Assembly: GCA_023458995.1 (NCBI GenBank)
Contig: JAEWVV010000120.1
Location: forward strand, 1-8,537
DNA length: 8,537 nucleotides
Reading direction: 5' to 3'
From: Bacillota bacterium
GTDB lineage: Bacteria; Bacillota_I; Bacilli_A; Acholeplasmatales; Acholeplasmataceae
The notes beneath the pieces are model-generated. The model saw only the letters and a list, made by a program, of their open reading frames with translations. It was not told the origin of the DNA and did no database searches. This document shows positions 6,928 through 8,537 of this stretch, piece by piece (position 1 is the first letter of the stretch; each line of letters opens with the position of its first letter). A program made the translations under genes and the position numbers.

Positions 6928-6955
6928 ATGATATCACATTGGTTTTTAATTTCAA
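6928..6955 (-). promoter_or_regulatory. Promoter of the degV-marR operon
   Basis: The minus strand shows TTGAAA (-35, 6950-6955), a 16-base spacer and TATCAT (-10, 6928-6933). TGA directly before the -10 forms an extended -10 element (TGnTATCAT). It sits right after the stop codon of the upstream gene, in an interval with no visible terminator. Transcription would start near 6921, just upstream of the palindrome cluster. Confidence 0.6.
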
Positions 6956-6968
6956 GAGTAATGATAAT

Positions 6969-7646
6969 TTATGTGAAAATATTAATATCGTCGAGTTGAG
7001 ATACCGCTGATAAACTTTCCTGTTCTAATACGAGATTCATGATGAAGTTTGATAATAGATCTATCTCTTTGTAATTGTATTCTATGTTTTCATCATAACT
7101 CTTTTTCAATATCCGATCATATTCTGGTCGATAAACAAGAACATAATTCACGACTTTAATTTGATTTATGATCATATTAGCTAAAACTTGACGATGAGTT
7201 ATTGAATCTTGTAATTTCTTGGTATATCGTTCTTCACTTCTTTTTTCATCCTGATTAAACATACCAAACTCTAGAACGATAATTAACCTTTCATATACAA
7301 TCAAATAATCGGTTCTCATGTGGTTTCCATAGACAAGTGGATACTCCATGAGTATTTTGACTTTCTCGCTTAAAATGCCTTTTTTGAATAGTTGCATCAT
7401 GGTTCTTCTTAAAATAAGAAGCGTATCCATCCACGTGATTACTTCTTCATCTTTGAGTGGCCATATAGATAGTTTTCTATCATTAAACTGCTTTTTAAGT
7501 TCTTTATACTTTATATTGTCTTTATACGTTTCAACACGTTCTTTTAAGAGTTGCTTCTCGATTCTCCAATTTGTTTTCTCTAAATAATCGGTAAATGAGT
7601 TAAACATTGATACACCATCAAATCTGTACATACACTTTATACTCAT
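6969..7646 (-). CDS. Uncharacterised protein, possible PD-(D/E)XK-like domain
   Basis: I do not recognise this 225-residue protein. It has no signal peptide or membrane segment. The N-terminal half is helical and highly charged (about residues 15-100). The central part, HMRTDYLIVYERLIIVLEFG (about 109-128), is followed by a helix with KKLQDSITHRQVLAN and a strand VVNYVLVYRPE. This order (strand with Asp, strand with Glu, helix with Gln, strand) resembles a PD-(D/E)XK nuclease core with Asp113 and Glu126. The lysine of ExK is Gly128, so an active nuclease is doubtful. The ATG at 7644-7646 is chosen because GAGGTGAT (7651-7658) is an excellent ribosome binding site. A GTG nine bases upstream is in frame but lies inside that site. 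No terminator is visible after the stop codon. Confidence 0.7.
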   Translation of the reverse strand: MSIKCMYRFDGVSMFNSFTDYLEKTNWRIEKQLLKERVETYKDNIKYKELKKQFNDRKLSIWPLKDEEVITWMDTLLILRRTMMQLFKKGILSEKVKILMEYPLVYGNHMRTDYLIVYERLIIVLEFGMFNQDEKRSEERYTKKLQDSITHRQVLANMIINQIKVVNYVLVYRPEYDRILKKSYDENIEYNYKEIDLLSNFIMNLVLEQESLSAVSQLDDINIFT

Positions 7647-7693
7647 ACTTATCACCTCAACTAATAATAAGAATAATAAGTGATATTTACTTT

Positions 7694-7724
7694 AAAAATA
7701 AAAAAACGCCCAAAACTTGGACGT
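7694..7724 (-). terminator. Rho-independent terminator
   Basis: The minus strand folds ACGTCCAA / TTGGGCGT, an 8-pair stem with one G-U (7717-7724 with 7706-7713) and a 3-base loop. It is followed by seven T (7706 down to 7700) and a further T-rich stretch. It lies about 100 bases after the stop of the membrane-protein gene and about 50 bases before the next start codon. It ends the upstream transcript or any short RNA made from the promoter at 7779-7784. Confidence 0.85.
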
Positions 7725-7762
7725 AAGCTTGTTGGATTATGAATAAATAATAGTTGATTCCC

Positions 7763-7794
7763 CTTGGATGGTTTTTATATTATATCAATCCAAG
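7763..7794 (-). promoter_or_regulatory. Extended -10 promoter enclosed by an inverted repeat
   Basis: CTTGGAT (7788-7794) and ATCCAAG (7763-7769) form a perfect 7-base inverted repeat. Between them is TGA-TATAAT, an extended -10 promoter with the -10 at 7779-7784. No good -35 is seen. Such a repeat across a -10 region could be an operator. A transcript starting near 7772 would meet the terminator at 7694-7724 after about 75 bases, before the next gene. The rest of the 7656-7825 interval is AT-rich and shows nothing else. Confidence 0.45.
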
Positions 7795-7825
7795 TTTAGA
7801 TAAATTTAATTAACTTATTCAATCC

Positions 7826-8440
7826 TTAAATGTCTTTTTCTATTTGCCCACCTTTATCTATTCTTAATTTATAGAGTAAACCAGTTAATGAACCAAAAAG
7901 GACAAACACTACAATCGATGTTATCATTGTTGTTCTACTTTTTGCATCCTTCAGCTCTTTTTCAATCTCAAGACCTTCGTTCGTATCTTGGATTGTCAAA
8001 TACATTTTATCTTCCTTTTCTAGTGAATATATATGATAATAATCCTTTCCACTGTTTGGATTGGTCAAAATAGTGATACTGTCTCCTGCTTTTACTTCAT
8101 CAAGAAGGCCATTGTTTATAGCATATTGATAATTGCATGAATAAATTCTAAATGTATCAACTTGAAATATCGTATGATCATTGAAATCTAATCTAATATA
8201 AATGCTATCATCTCTTGAATATTTTATTTCTGCAACGGTCGCGGTGAATGTGGTCAAATCATTAGAATCGATAGTAATCAATTTATTGGGCTTCAAAGAA
8301 AACATGAAGAAAAATACTGAAGCAATTGCGATTAAAGACGTTACCATCATTAATGCTGGAAATATATTCACATTAACGTCAGATTGACGGCCATCATTGG
8401 CTTCTCGGATGGAATCCCATTCGTCTTTAAAAATTCTCAA
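7826..8440 (-). CDS. Two-helix membrane protein of unknown function
   Basis: A 204-residue protein that I cannot assign to a named family. A charged N-terminus (about 25 residues) is followed by a first membrane helix at about 27-48 (FPALMMVTSLIAIASVFFFM). A beta-rich domain of about 120 residues follows (FTATVAEIKY, DSIYIRLDF, AGDSITILTNPNSG, KMYLTIQD), then a second helix at about 171-190 and a short basic tail. Both ends are therefore expected in the cytoplasm and the domain outside. Two-helix families such as DUF3592 have a similar plan, but this is only a resemblance. The start is doubtful: the TTG at 8438-8440 directly abuts AAGG with no spacing, and no ATG is in frame before Met31. An ATT at 8432-8434 has the same AAGG 6 bases upstream. 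Confidence 0.65.
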   Translation of the reverse strand: MRIFKDEWDSIREANDGRQSDVNVNIFPALMMVTSLIAIASVFFFMFSLKPNKLITIDSNDLTTFTATVAEIKYSRDDSIYIRLDFNDHTIFQVDTFRIYSCNYQYAINNGLLDEVKAGDSITILTNPNSGKDYYHIYSLEKEDKMYLTIQDTNEGLEIEKELKDAKSRTTMITSIVVFVLFGSLTGLLYKLRIDKGGQIEKDI

Positions 8441-8505
8441 CCTTATTTTTGTTCTTGGACATAATTATTTAGTTACACAAAGACAAAAAGCATTTAAATA
8501 AACAT

Positions 8506-8537
8506 AAGCTCCGAGCAGAATTGAACTGCTGACACAA
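8506..8537 (-). tRNA. 3' end of a probable tRNA (partial at window edge)
   Basis: On the minus strand AGCAG-TTCAATT-CTGCT forms a 5-base-pair T arm with a correct 7-base TTCAA-type loop. It is followed by seven bases CGGAGCT, as the 3' strand of an acceptor stem, and then T as discriminator. CCA is not encoded. The anticodon and 5' half lie outside the window, so the isotype is unknown and the call rests on one arm. Confidence 0.5.

Noticed and set aside
1..8537. TGA read as tryptophan, as in mycoplasmas
   Set aside because: All conserved genes are full length with no in-frame TGA and every tryptophan is TGG, which fits the standard code.
1..8537. CRISPR array, insertion sequence or defence system
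   Set aside because: No regularly spaced repeats, transposase or terminal inverted repeats were seen on either strand.

Overview
The window reads as a low-GC Gram-positive chromosome segment (Bacillota or a Mycoplasmatota relative). The S10 ribosomal operon order, AAGGAGG-type ribosome binding sites, strong TATAAT promoters and intrinsic terminators all point that way. An Acholeplasma-like mollicute is possible but cannot be shown from this sequence. The code looks standard: conserved genes run full length with no in-frame TGA, every tryptophan is TGG, and the visible stops are TAA or TAG. All recognised genes lie on the minus strand, so transcription runs from high to low coordinates.

Layout in transcription order. 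At 8506-8537 there is the 3' end of a probable tRNA, followed by a two-helix membrane protein of unknown function (7826-8440, start uncertain). The 7656-7825 gap holds an extended -10 promoter inside an inverted repeat and a strong terminator, and leads to an unrecognised 225-residue protein with faint PD-(D/E)XK-like features (6969-7646). Next is a lipid-type pair: a DegV/FakB-like fatty-acid-binding protein (6023-6874) and a FabT-like MarR repressor (5571-6008). A promoter and overlapping TTTGA/TCAAA palindromes precede the pair, and a terminator closes it (5530-5557).

Then comes a sugar-related pair with its own promoter: a ROK-family glucokinase (4525-5457) and a 622-residue protein (2646-4514). 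The second protein follows the whole domain plan of PTS Enzyme I but has lost the phosphorylatable histidine and other catalytic residues, and it ends in a Lys/Glu-rich tail. I see no terminator after it. The S10 operon starts from a near-consensus promoter (2582-2610) and a 130-base structured leader, followed by rpsJ, rplC, rplD, rplW and the first 174 codons of rplB.

How the parts may work together (inference): the repressor probably controls its own operon and perhaps lipid genes elsewhere, with FakB supplying fatty acids for phosphorylation. Glucokinase makes glucose-6-phosphate, and the inactive Enzyme I relative translated right after it may be a sensor or regulator rather than a phosphotransferase. 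The ribosomal genes are ordinary. The main points of interest are the degenerate Enzyme I, the palindrome cluster, the S10 leader and the two unrecognised genes.
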